The position numbers were made by a program, and so were the translations under genes. From the NCBI GenBank assembly GCA_963971575.1, contig OZ020622.1:2208279-2272278 (forward strand): a stretch of 64,000 bases of DNA, in the 5' to 3' direction. Below the pieces are notes generated by a model. That model had not been told where the DNA came from, made no database searches, and was given only the letters and a program-made list of their open reading frames with translations. This document shows positions 54,949-64,000 of this stretch, in pieces; within the stretch, counting starts at the first letter, position 1; the number at the start of each line of letters is the position of its first letter. This DNA comes from Liopterus haemorrhoidalis (lineage: Eukaryota; Arthropoda; Insecta; Coleoptera; Dytiscidae).

Positions 54949-55755
54949 ATAAATGAAAACAAAAGAAGGAATAAATCCAACAAAATACAAAAGTTGTGAC
55001 GATCGATACATCGCGACAATTTAGAGTTAGAAAGATTTTATTATATGCTTATGGGACATACTTTTGAACACTATCTTGCACTCTTCTTTACGTATTCTTT
55101 CCTGCGGGAAAGAGCGCAAATGTAGGATTAGCTATTGTCAGAAAATTGAAATTGGGTTACTTTGATTTTTTTTGTGGTTGTTTCTTAATGTGTTTTCTTG
55201 AAAAATATCGCTACGCCATTAATTGTTTGTGTAAGCTTTGCTGACATCAATATCACTCGGTGGTAAAATAATATAGCAATTATTTTCATCGTGCGAGATA
55301 TATGGTGAAGATTAACAGTGTCGCTGGCCACAATAATCCCAGGGCTTTTGTTTATTGCGTCATATTGTGTTGGTATTGTCACGGTACCAACGTGACGTCA
55401 TCACCGCAAAACTTTAACAAACGTGAGAACAATCGCTAATTACTCATTAACGGAAAAATTGAAAACTGGTAATTTGTACCTAAGCGCTGTAATTTGATTC
55501 ATAATCGGTAAAATTGAGAAATTTCCTTGCGCAAAACTACCCATATTATTTTAGAGTGAAAAATTTTTCTGTGTGTCTAGGGATTAGTGCCAATCTAATT
55601 GAAATAAAATATTAATTGTTGAGTTAACGTGAAGTTTAGGATAAGGAAAACGTAGAGATTCTTTACTTCACAAATTATTGTCACTATACGTACATTTCGA
55701 CTACGAAGTAGCCAATAATTAAAATTTATAGCAATTTATGATTTTTAATATGTAG
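54949..55755. other. no recognised feature
   Basis: No motif or pairable repeat recognised. Confidence 0.35.
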
Positions 55756-55756
55756 G

Positions 55757-57013
55757 GTAAAGGTGGGATAGATGCCCCAGTTATAGAAAAACAATCGTGT
55801 TGCATTAATCTTAATTATTAAACTTTATCTGTTACTTTGCTATAATTCTTAGATAATCTTACTACACAATAACATAAGATTAAAACACTTAATTATTCTA
55901 AATATATAAAATTAATGATTTAAAATAGTACTGTAATTGGCTATATATCCCATATCGATGGGACTTTTGCCCCATATGGTGGTATTTATGCCTCACTAAA
56001 CTAATACATTTGATTTTGACCAACAATTTTAATATTTTTTTGAAATAATAATTAAAAATTACAATTTAATCAAAATTACAATTTATTATTATTATTTTTT
56101 ACCAACATATATACGGAGTGGTCATACCGATTTTGACTATTTTTAGCATGATGTTGTTGGTCTGTGTGTCTGTCGGTCCATGGAGATGTGTAGTGCAATT
56201 TTGGCCAAACGGATTTTTATGAAACTTCATATTTAAGTTTTTTACATCAATGGCACCAGTTGTTCAACTTTTGGTACAAATCGGTCAACTATAAATGTAA
56301 GTTTACTCGTGTCGGTTTTAAGATTTTTGCGAATATTTCACAACAGAGAAAATTTTCTAAAAGATCTATTCTACAAAAATTACTATACAAGTAATAATTA
56401 ACAACTTTTATTTATTATATACAAAATTTATTATATAGGACTTAATAAATTTTTAAAACTTTTCACATTTTTGCGATATTTTTTCAAAGTATCTATTTTG
56501 GCATATATGTTGTTGCGTGTCCTTGGGAAAATTTTAGTATAAGATTATATATATATATATTTATATATATTTTATTATAAGATTATATATACAATGCCCA
56601 AGCCATATATCCCACATTTATTGCGGCCTTATATCCTTTTTCTATGGGATAGATGCCCCATCTGTTTATTTCGAATTTATACAATATGGAGCATTATTTT
56701 CTACTCTATAATGTGAGGTTAAGTGTCTTCTGATACCTAGTAATGAAACTAATTTTCTTAAAGTTATAGTTACGTCATAAAACCTTAAGACAAAATGTCG
56801 TAATTATTGAAATACAACCATTCATATGAGCACCTACTTTTACAATTTAATTTTTCATAAACTATTAACATTGATGATAATTTAACACATTTGTTTCAGA
56901 AGACTGTGTTTCTCGTACAAACTGTCACTACTGAAATGATACAAACACACACCGTTATGGATATATGCAAAGTGGGGCGTTTATCCCACTGGGGCATCTA
57001 TACCAACTTTACT
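55757..57013. mobile_element. 1.26-kb non-coding element with GATAGATGCCCC ends
   Basis: The left end GTAAAGGTGGGATAGATGCC and the reverse-complemented right end GTAAAGTTGGTATAGATGCC match at 23 of 25 positions. The interior repeats the theme: TATCGATGGGACTTTTGCCC (55952), ATGGGATAGATGCCCCATCT (56643), TATATCCCACATTTATTGC (56604). A family A repeat sits inside at 56.1 kb. There is no transposase and no obvious target duplication. Confidence 0.7.
56100..56425 (-). repeat. family A fragment nested in the preceding element
   Basis: ACCAACATATATACGGAGTG, TTTTTAGCATGATGTTGTTG, a degraded GTCT stretch, CTTCATATTTAAGT, ATCAATGGCACCAGTTGTTC and CTCGTGTCGGTTTTAAGA. More diverged than the other copies. 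Confidence 0.7.
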
Positions 57014-58265
57014 ATACTCACAATTTGTGGCCACTTACCAAATATCTACAAAACCCTGAAACTTGTGATAATTCAGTATTCACATAAATTTTTTATTTAA
57101 TTTTCTTAGTTCAGCATTTTAAGGCCATAATTTCAAACATAAGGTTTGAGGTCGTAATAATAATCTTAAAACTCAAATGCAAATTTTGGTTGAAAAACAA
57201 GAATTATAATAAAACGTAGATAAGTGTAAATTATAGTATTATTATATGAAATTAATGTCAAGTATATGAGCCAACTTGAGTTTCGAAATAAATGTAGAAT
57301 GTCGAAAAAAAAATCACTTGGAACATTGCCAGTTAAACTTCAACCAAGATCCGAGGCAATGCAAAAATAATGACTCATTCAAACATACTTTATTAACTTA
57401 TAGCCGAAAATTACTGGCGGATTTAACCGAAATACTACAATGCATGCTAAAACAGTTTTTCTGAATAATTGCTTTGAAATTTGGGCCGGGTGAACGCCCT
57501 CTATAAACAAGAGAATATATATTCAACCCTTCAAATGATATACTACTTGTTACTAGAAATAATTGATGTGAAGTGTAAACTTTCATATATTTCAGGCTTT
57601 TGTAGATATTTAATAAGTTTAAAAAGCCAACAGAAAATTAAAACCAATAGTGTAACACTTTATTTTTTTTCTGCTCTTTCACTTTCCGTGTAATAAAAGT
57701 AGCTGTAAATAATAAAATATAAAATTGTAAAATTCCTTCTTTGTGCATTGTATCATTGATCGTTCGTTTGGCTATTAGGAAATATATCTTTATTTAATAA
57801 GAATGTAAAGCTTTATGCTGGAGCCTGATATCGTGGACAGAATTACGCTTCACTGCCCCATATACAAATTCTTTCTGTAAGCTCGACTTGCGTCCCTCTT
57901 TCAGCATTCGGGAGCTTTCCAAAGACACGAATATTTCAGTTATTCCTTATTTGATGGTTTGTTAAACTTCGAAAAATTTCAATGTCCACGATCTCAAATC
58001 TTAAAATTAGATTATTAGATATTGTCAGGAAGGCATCAATGAAGCACTCTCCCCCTCCCGAGGTCATGGATTACGACACCTCTACATTATTACATATAGC
58101 TGTTTTATTAAAAATTATTTGCCTACGTCTTGATACGAAAAATGTTCCAGTACTCCATATAATTCCTCTAAATAAAACAACTTGCTATTCTAACCGTCCT
58201 GCTCCTGCCACGTCCTCGCGGCATCTTCAAAATTTAATAACTGCAAAATAAAACAGAGGAAACGA
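57014..58265. other. no recognised feature
   Basis: Contains short open frames (57276-57464, 57982-58251) without motifs. Confidence 0.35.
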
Positions 58266-58269
58266 AAAC

Positions 58270-58642
58270 ATAATTTTAGTTTTGCCCGTCTCCTTGAGGT
58301 TCCTGACCATCCAGCGTCAAACAAAATAAACACATCTCGTTGAGGTCCCTGACCATCCAGAGTCAACAAGGCAAACACGACCATTTTAGGTCCAACAACT
58401 TCTTGAGGTTCCTGACCATCCAGAGTTTCCCTGAACTCCTTGAGGTCCCGGACCATCCAGAGTCAACAAGACGAACACGACCATTTTAGGTCAAACAACT
58501 CCTTGAGGTTCCTGACCATCCAGGGTTCCCCTGAACTCCTTCAGGTCCTTAACCATTCAGAGGCAACAAAACAAACACGACTATTTCAAGTCCAACAACT
58601 CCTTGAGGTCCCTGACCATCCAGAGTTCCCCTGCCATTTCAG
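58270..58642. repeat. complex minisatellite, 100-bp period
   Basis: The word AGAGTCAACAAG or its variant starts at 58359, 58459 and 58559, giving an exact 100-bp period over three units, with a shorter decayed unit before them. Each unit contains CGACCATTTTAGGTCCAACA, then TCCTTGAGGTTCCTGACCAT, then a 37-bp part AGAGTTCCCCTGAACTCCTT plus GAGGTCCCTGACCATCC. Open frames across it are artefacts of the period. Confidence 0.9.
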
Positions 58643-59654
58643 CATTGTACAGTGTGTCTTACGGTACTCAACAAGCTATCAATTCTCAACTCCATGTTAC
58701 CCAATGTTGCCCTTATGTTGCATTTTCTATTTGAGTACTGCTTGTCAAAACTATTGAATAGGGAATTAGTCTACTACGGAATTATAAATAACGGACTATG
58801 ACGTCATTTTATAGTTATCTTGAACAGATTTTATCTCAAAATATTCGTCTTATAAAATATAGATATTTTTAATCCAAAAACTTTGTGTATACCCTGGTCA
58901 ATTTAATCTGTAAGTGACGTAATAAGTTAATCCCTTTTGCGAGGTGTAAGAAATTTATACCTTCCCCAAGATTTTTCCAAGTTTGTTTTAAATTTTCTTC
59001 CCCTGTCAGAAGTTAAAATAATACCCCTTCCTTTAATCTAATGCCTCCAGGTCCGTATTAAATATAAATGTAATGAACAATAAAGCAGAAAATTTTTAAT
59101 TTTCACTAAAATATCGATCTCTGGCCATCAATATTAAATGAGGAAACTTTCAGCGAAAACGCGAGTTTTTTTATACATTATGTTTGATATAAAAGCTTTT
59201 TTTATAGGCGCTTAATGTATACCAGCGATCCCTAAAAAGTAAAGCACAATAAACTGTTGCTAAATTTATTTTTGCCATTGTCAGTAGAGCAGTATTTTTA
59301 ATTATTAAGTCAAAATAAATTGCCAGAGTTCTTGGTGATACTCGTATTACACAGTCAACATATTGTTCTTCAGATATTCACGACTATTTGGTGATCGTAA
59401 ACAAAACTGAGACACATCTCTATTCTTCTCTATATACAGGGTGTTTACGGTCTTCTTATTTATTTTTCAATTGGAGATACAGGTCAAAAGAAGGCGAAAC
59501 CCCTTAAAACACCTTGGTAAATGTTTTATAATAAAAGAAATTATTTTTTTAAGTTTTTATAGGGATGCGATAAATTAATGTTAGAAAAACTTGTAGTAAT
59601 CTGCGAACTAATAAATTTCATTAGTTTTTCAATTCAGTAGTTATAAGTCATTTA
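58643..59654. other. stretch between the two minisatellite blocks
   Basis: ATACAGGGTGTTTACGGTCT at 59436 resembles an arthropod repeat end. Nothing else was recognised. Confidence 0.35.
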
Positions 59655-59765
59655 AATTTTCTACAGCTTCAGGTGTTCCCCAAGGTCCGCACCTTGGACC
59701 GACGTTATTTCTTATATTTGTAAATGATATATCCTTTTCAATTAAATCAAACTATTTATCAGGAA
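59655..59765 (+). pseudogene. reverse transcriptase scrap
   Basis: SSGVPQGPHLGPTLFLIFVN then DISFSIKSNYLS is the central reverse transcriptase motif of a Jockey-type element. It stops just before the YADD box and adjoins the second minisatellite block. Confidence 0.7.
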
Positions 59766-59814
59766 TCTGGAATCAGCGGTGGAAATTCGACAAGGCATGG
59801 GCCTTGCAGCATAC

Positions 59815-60165
59815 TTGAGGTTCAACTCCTTGAAATCCCTGACCATCCAGAGTCAACAAAACAAACACGACCATTTTAGGTCTAACAACTCCTTGAGATT
59901 CCTGACCATCCAGAGTTCCTCTGAACTCCTTGAGGTCCCTGACCATCCAGAGTTCCTCTGAACTCCTTGAGGTCCCTGACCATCCAAAGTTCCTCTGAAC
60001 TCCTTGAGGTCCCTGACCATCCACAGTCAACAAGACAATCACGACCATTTTAGGTCCAACAACTCCTTGAGTTTCCTGACCATCCAGAGTTCCCCTGAAC
60101 TCCTTGAGGTTCATGACCAACCAGAGCCAAACAAAACAAATACAACTTCTTGAGGTCCCTCATCT
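59815..60165. repeat. complex minisatellite, second block with 37-bp expansion
   Basis: Same unit as at 58.36 kb, starting at 59849 and about 60022. In the first unit the 37-bp part (AGAGTTCCTCTGAACTCCTT plus GAGGTCCCTGACCATCC) is present three times in a row, at 59912, 59949 and 59986. Confidence 0.9.
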
Positions 60166-60977
60166 GTGGATCTCAACTCAACTGTGGACTCAACTATGTA
60201 GTACTGTGGATCCTTCTTGGAATACCGTATCTTATGTATCATAATTTTTCAATTCTGAAGAATATTTCCTTTAAGAAACTTTTTAAGGTTCACTGTTTCA
60301 TGCAGTTTGGAAGTTAGGTCGTTGCTTAGCCGTTTTCATATTTTTGTTCTTAATTTATTCATTGAATTTCTGATGGAAAAGAATTATAATGTAGGGTACA
60401 TGTTTGTTTTAGATAACATCCGGTTTGCTATATTGACATCCGATCACTTAAATATATCTGCCTTATAAATATATCAGAAAAAAACTCGTGCACGGGAAAT
60501 ATCTTGATAAACACAACAAAAGAACAGCTGTGGATAACATAACAGAATAGAATAGTATGTTACTATACAATTTTTTAAAAATGCCGAGAAAGATGATATA
60601 ATTTGACAGAAGATCTAACAAATCTATTAATAAAATTGGAGGCTCTATCTGTCTTTTTATTTTTTCGATTTCTTCACGTTTCAGAAGTTATAAGACAATA
60701 TCCGCAAAAAATTAGTCATTCTGTCTGTGTGTCCAAGATGAACGCAAAAACAGCTGTACTTATTTTCACGTAATTTGGTACGATGATAGAGTAAAACCAG
60801 GATTCGAACATGTTTAGCAAAAAATACATCGACAACTAAGGCCATTACAGTACATTTTTATAATTTTACATTATGTTTTACATTACTAATAGTAGTAGAA
60901 TAGTTATTTAACGTCCAATTTGTATTTGTCCAAAGCTAAATGAAATTATTTCCTAACTCTACTAATAGTACATTTGG

Positions 60978-60978
<1 letters not shown>
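60166..60978. other. no recognised gene
   Basis: TTCTGTCTGTGTGTCCAAGA at 60718 may mark a third GTCT-bearing repeat family. No partner copy is in the window. Confidence 0.35.

Positions 60979-61011
<33 letters not shown>
60979..61011. repeat. (AT)n microsatellite
   Basis: About 16 TA units directly before the ~290-bp tandem repeat. Confidence 0.9.
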
Positions 61012-61014
<3 letters not shown>

Positions 61015-61018
61015 AACA

Positions 61019-61715
61019 AACACAGGAAATACGACGGGATGCATAATTCACCCCGATTGTAGATTCACCCCTTTAGGGGTTGATTAGGACGAAATCACGA
61101 AATTTGTTTTTCGGTATTTTTATTGGTAATCTTTATAAGCAAAAAACAAATCGATATCTTATTGGTCCTAAAGGAATTCTTGAAATCACATTTCACCCTT
61201 TTTCTCCTTTTATGGGAGAAATTTAAAAAAACTGTCATAATTATTACGAGATGTTTTAAAAAGACACTTATGTGCCAAAAAGGAATGTTGCAACTAAACA
61301 AAAACAGGATATACTACGGGATGTATAATTCACCCGGATTGTAGATTCACCCCTTTAGGGGTTGATTAAGACGAAATCCTGAAATAATTTTTCGGCATTT
61401 GCATGGGTAGTCTTTGTAAGAAAAAACCAAGGCGATATCATATTGATCCTAAGAGATATTAAGGAATCCTTGAAATCACATTTTAACCCTTATCACCCTT
61501 TAGGGGTGAAATTTTAAAAAACTGTCAAAACTCTTTCCAGATATTTTAAAAATATACCAATGTGCCAAAAAGGAATGTTGCAACTAAACAAACCCAGGCA
61601 ATACTACGGGATGTATAATCCACCCCGATTGTAAATTCACCCCTTTAGGGGTTGATAAGGGCATAATCCTGAAATATGTTTTTAAACAATTATGTGAGTA
61701 AACTTTGTAAGCATA
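61019..61715. repeat. ~290-bp tandem repeat, about 2.4 copies
   Basis: GGGATGTATAATTCACC and its variants start at 61036, 61318 and 61608 (periods 282 and 290). Each unit has ATTCACCCCTTTAGGGGTTG, a stretch with CGATATC, CTTGAAATCACATTT, and CAAAAAGGAATGTTGCAACT. The CACCCCTTTAGGGGT core is a short palindrome and a second CACCCTTTAGGGGTG occurs within unit 2. Confidence 0.9.
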
Positions 61716-61739
61716 TATATTGGGTTTAAATTATTGTTC

Positions 61740-62545
61740 ACTTCGTTTTTTATGATAGTTATATTTTGTTTTTTACTGATATGTCTTCTAGGAATTTTAG
61801 TAGAGTTTCTATTATTTTGTTGTCGTTAGCCAGGGCTTGTTGTAATGTGGGGGGAATTTTATGTGTTTTCCTTTCGTTACATTTCTTGCAGGACATCAGG
61901 ATATGTTCAACTGTCAGTTCTGTGGCACATTCTTCGTGCATGGGTGGTTGTATTCTGTGGAATAGGTATTGGTGTGTAATGTATGTCCAATTCGTAGTCT
62001 CGTCAATATAATTTGGTCTCGTTGGTTTCTGGTTAAGGTCCATTTCTTTGTGTCCTGTTTTATATGTCGTAATTTATTGTTATTCGTCAGTCTCCATTCT
62101 AGGTCCCAGTCTTCTTTTTTGTGTTTAAGCCAGTTCTTGAAGTCATAGATTGGCATTGGTATTTCTGTTGTGGCTGCTGTTGTTGCCTTTTTTACGGCTT
62201 CGTCTTTTATATTGTTGCCTTCTATATCTACATGGGATGGGATAGTTACTTCTTTGTCTTGGGCTAATGCGTTGTGCATGTTGTCTCGTGTTTTTTGTAT
62301 CATGGGATGTTTCGAGTAGGTTTCTTGAATACTTTGAACAGAACTTAGAGAATCTTTTATTATTATGAATTTATTTCTATTGTCTTTCTTGATAAGTCTG
62401 GTCGCTTATAGGATGCTGTACACTTTTGCTGTGTACACACTGCTTACAGAAAGTAAATGAATTTTGTACCCCTGTTTATCTATGATGGTTCCTGCGCCGG
62501 TATTATGCCCTATTCTTGAGCCGTCTGTATAGATTCAATTTTTAT
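61740..62545 (-). pseudogene. non-LTR RNase H and zinc-like end
   Basis: The minus strand from 62540 reads IYTDGSRIGHNTGAGTIIDK (first RNase H Asp), VYTAKVYSIL then a stop (the catalytic Glu is a Lys here), FIIIKDSLSSVQSIQ (third acid), HVDIEGNNIKDEAVKKA, KWTLTRNQRDQIILTRLRIG, and after a frameshift (61914-62043 overlap) HEECATELTVEHILMSC. This is a Jockey/I-type RNase H domain, diverged from the copies at 1.1 and 52.1 kb. Catalytic loss, stop and frameshift make it dead. Confidence 0.85.
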
Positions 62546-63495
62546 TTTAGTTTTATTTATATAATTTTTTTAAATAGTGTAACTTACTTTTAAGATGACC
62601 CTCGTACATATCCGAACATTTACTTCTGATAAATCTGTTTCCATTTTATATTGTTCGTGATTTTATCTTTCTATCCATCATGGCCCTATTGACATGATAG
62701 GGAAGTAAGCTGTGACAAATAGACGTTACTAATGCACAAATGAGAATGAATAGAGCTCTATAAGTGTTACAGAGGACCATCGACATTTACAAATGATCTA
62801 TGGACGTCATACTCTGACAATACAAAATCAAATTTCTATCTAGATTGATGTTTAGAAAAAGATGACTAAACATATATTTAAAATAGATAGTTTCTAGTGT
62901 TAATTGAGACTAGCCTGGGTAAAATGAAACTTGTTACAATCGTAATATTTTGGGAAAGTTTTAAGAGTCACAGCTGAACGTTGCTGCACTGAAATGTAGT
63001 AGAACCATCTGGTGCATCTTTACAGCCCGAGTTGTACGAGCCATATGGGCGCGTATACAAATTAATTACCAGACCATTTGCATTCTTTTTATATCTGAAA
63101 ATATAGGACAGACTGTTCAGATCAATAAACACTAAACTGTTGCAAATCCAAAATTTTCATAACCTTATTTAAAGTCACTTACTGAACAATACACTTACAA
63201 TAGACACAAACAGAGTTTTTGGTAATATTCCACAGCCAGATTAATGAGGGATGATTTTTATTTGTACACTGAACAAAACCAGATATTTGTGTATTCATCT
63301 ATACAGAAAATATTTTAGATACATGAAATTTAATTATGCATCAAAATGGGTAACCAATGAAATCAAGAAAAAAATGTTTATGCATGTAAACAGAGCCACT
63401 GCGAAATGGCCTTTCGACTCTAGCAAACGACAATTGCACGAATGCCCAAACACCCAAAAATTAGGGTTAGATCACGGTTAAGTTTGTATTTTAAA
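62546..63495. other. no recognised feature
   Basis: A 76-codon open frame at 63251-63481 has no recognisable motif. Confidence 0.35.
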
Positions 63496-63525
63496 AGTAG
63501 AACGAGTTTTTAATCTCGTTCTACT
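63496..63525. repeat. 11-bp perfect hairpin
   Basis: AGTAGAACGAG pairs with CTCGTTCTACT around an 8-base T/A loop. Confidence 0.75.
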
Positions 63526-63599
63526 AAAATTAGTGAGCACCACTGCTCTAGTCCATTTTGATGAGTGATTATTGTAATTGAAAAATATATTATAACTAG

Positions 63600-63712
63600 G
63601 GGCCTCAGCCCGGCTTCGCCGGTCTTCTCCCCTACGTTGTTAAAACTCGTCGCTTCGCGACTCGTTTTAATATAATAAGGCATTTTGTCGCACTTGTCGA
63701 TTATAAAACTCG
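63600..63712. repeat. GC-rich patch with two TTC-loop hairpins
   Basis: CCGGCTTCGCCGG (63610-63622) and GTCGCTTCGCGAC (63649-63661) each fold into a 5-bp stem with a TTC loop. AAAACTCGT motifs follow at 63642 and 63705. This is the only such GC-rich island in the surrounding AT-rich sequence. Confidence 0.7.
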
Positions 63713-64000
63713 TTGCTATTAAAAATAAAATTAAATTAAAAAAATTAAAAAATTACGGTAAAAATCTTTTTTTAACACTATTTTATGGAAATTCCCCCTG
63801 CAAAACTCTTAAGTTTTATCGTTAATTCACCTTAAATACTTCATTAGTTTTCTTCTGTCAAGAAATACGTTCAAAATGTAAAATCTCGTCACATTTTAAA
63901 TTGAAAAAAAATTGACAGCTGTCATCTTTTGAAATCTTGTAAGAATATTTTTGTCTCAAAATGATCCAATAATGGCCAAGATCCTTTGAAAAATATTTTC

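Noticed and set aside
58190..58456. Repetitive open frames reading DGQEPQ and LKEFRETL on the minus strand
   Set aside because: They follow the 100-bp and 37-bp minisatellite period and have no start context, splice sites or homologue.
58270..60165. Possible CRISPR array from regularly spaced repeats
   Set aside because: The spacers are repeats too, the context is a eukaryotic genome and no cas gene exists.
60718..60790. Third GTCT-bearing family
   Set aside because: Only one copy and a very short GTCT run are present, so it cannot be separated from chance.

Overview
The window is nuclear DNA of an insect or close arthropod relative. The reasons are strong AT richness, a spliced gene with canonical GT-AG introns (one of only 53 bp), and a dense load of degraded arthropod transposons. 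No bacterial operon, CRISPR array or rRNA gene is visible. The order of insect cannot be fixed from the sequence alone; a large, repeat-rich genome is implied.

Only one host gene can be supported. It is a six-exon gene on the + strand whose coding part runs from 24811 to 37493. The joined reading frame is uninterrupted for 288 codons. It encodes a secreted protein with two immunoglobulin-like domains of the Beaten path (Beat) family, with a signal peptide and a hydrophobic, possibly GPI-anchored, C-terminus. Its introns 1, 2, 4 and 5 are filled with transposon debris: mariner pieces, a Harbinger element with intact 45-bp inverted ends, hAT pieces and GTCT-bearing repeats.

Region 1-24.5 kb holds transposon remains: a non-LTR RNase H, an RTE 3' end, Harbinger, mariner and Tc1 remnants, a CR1-like reverse transcriptase, an IS630/Tc1-type transposase, and two ~1.1-kb elements with perfect 32-bp and 27-bp terminal inverted repeats. 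It also holds two decayed copies (6.2-6.8 and 23.6-24.2 kb) of a repeat-associated protein family to which I cannot assign a function.

Region 37.9-54.9 kb is a mosaic of nested retroelements (RTE, Jockey/CR1-like), mariner derivatives, hAT-like short elements with 8-bp target duplications, and a 239-bp element made almost wholly of two 74-bp inverted arms. Region 55-62.6 kb contains a 1.26-kb element with GGGATAGATGCCCC motifs, a 100-bp/37-bp complex minisatellite at two sites, a ~290-bp tandem repeat and a minus-strand RNase H remnant.

Two features run through the window. Repeats carrying GTCT microsatellites (families A and B here, resembling mini-me/DINE-1/Helentron derivatives) occur at least ten times. 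A mobile ~35-bp minisatellite unit (A-run followed by GGTCCTCACCTCCCAAATCC) sits inside short hAT-like elements with unrelated ends. No intact autonomous transposon was found.
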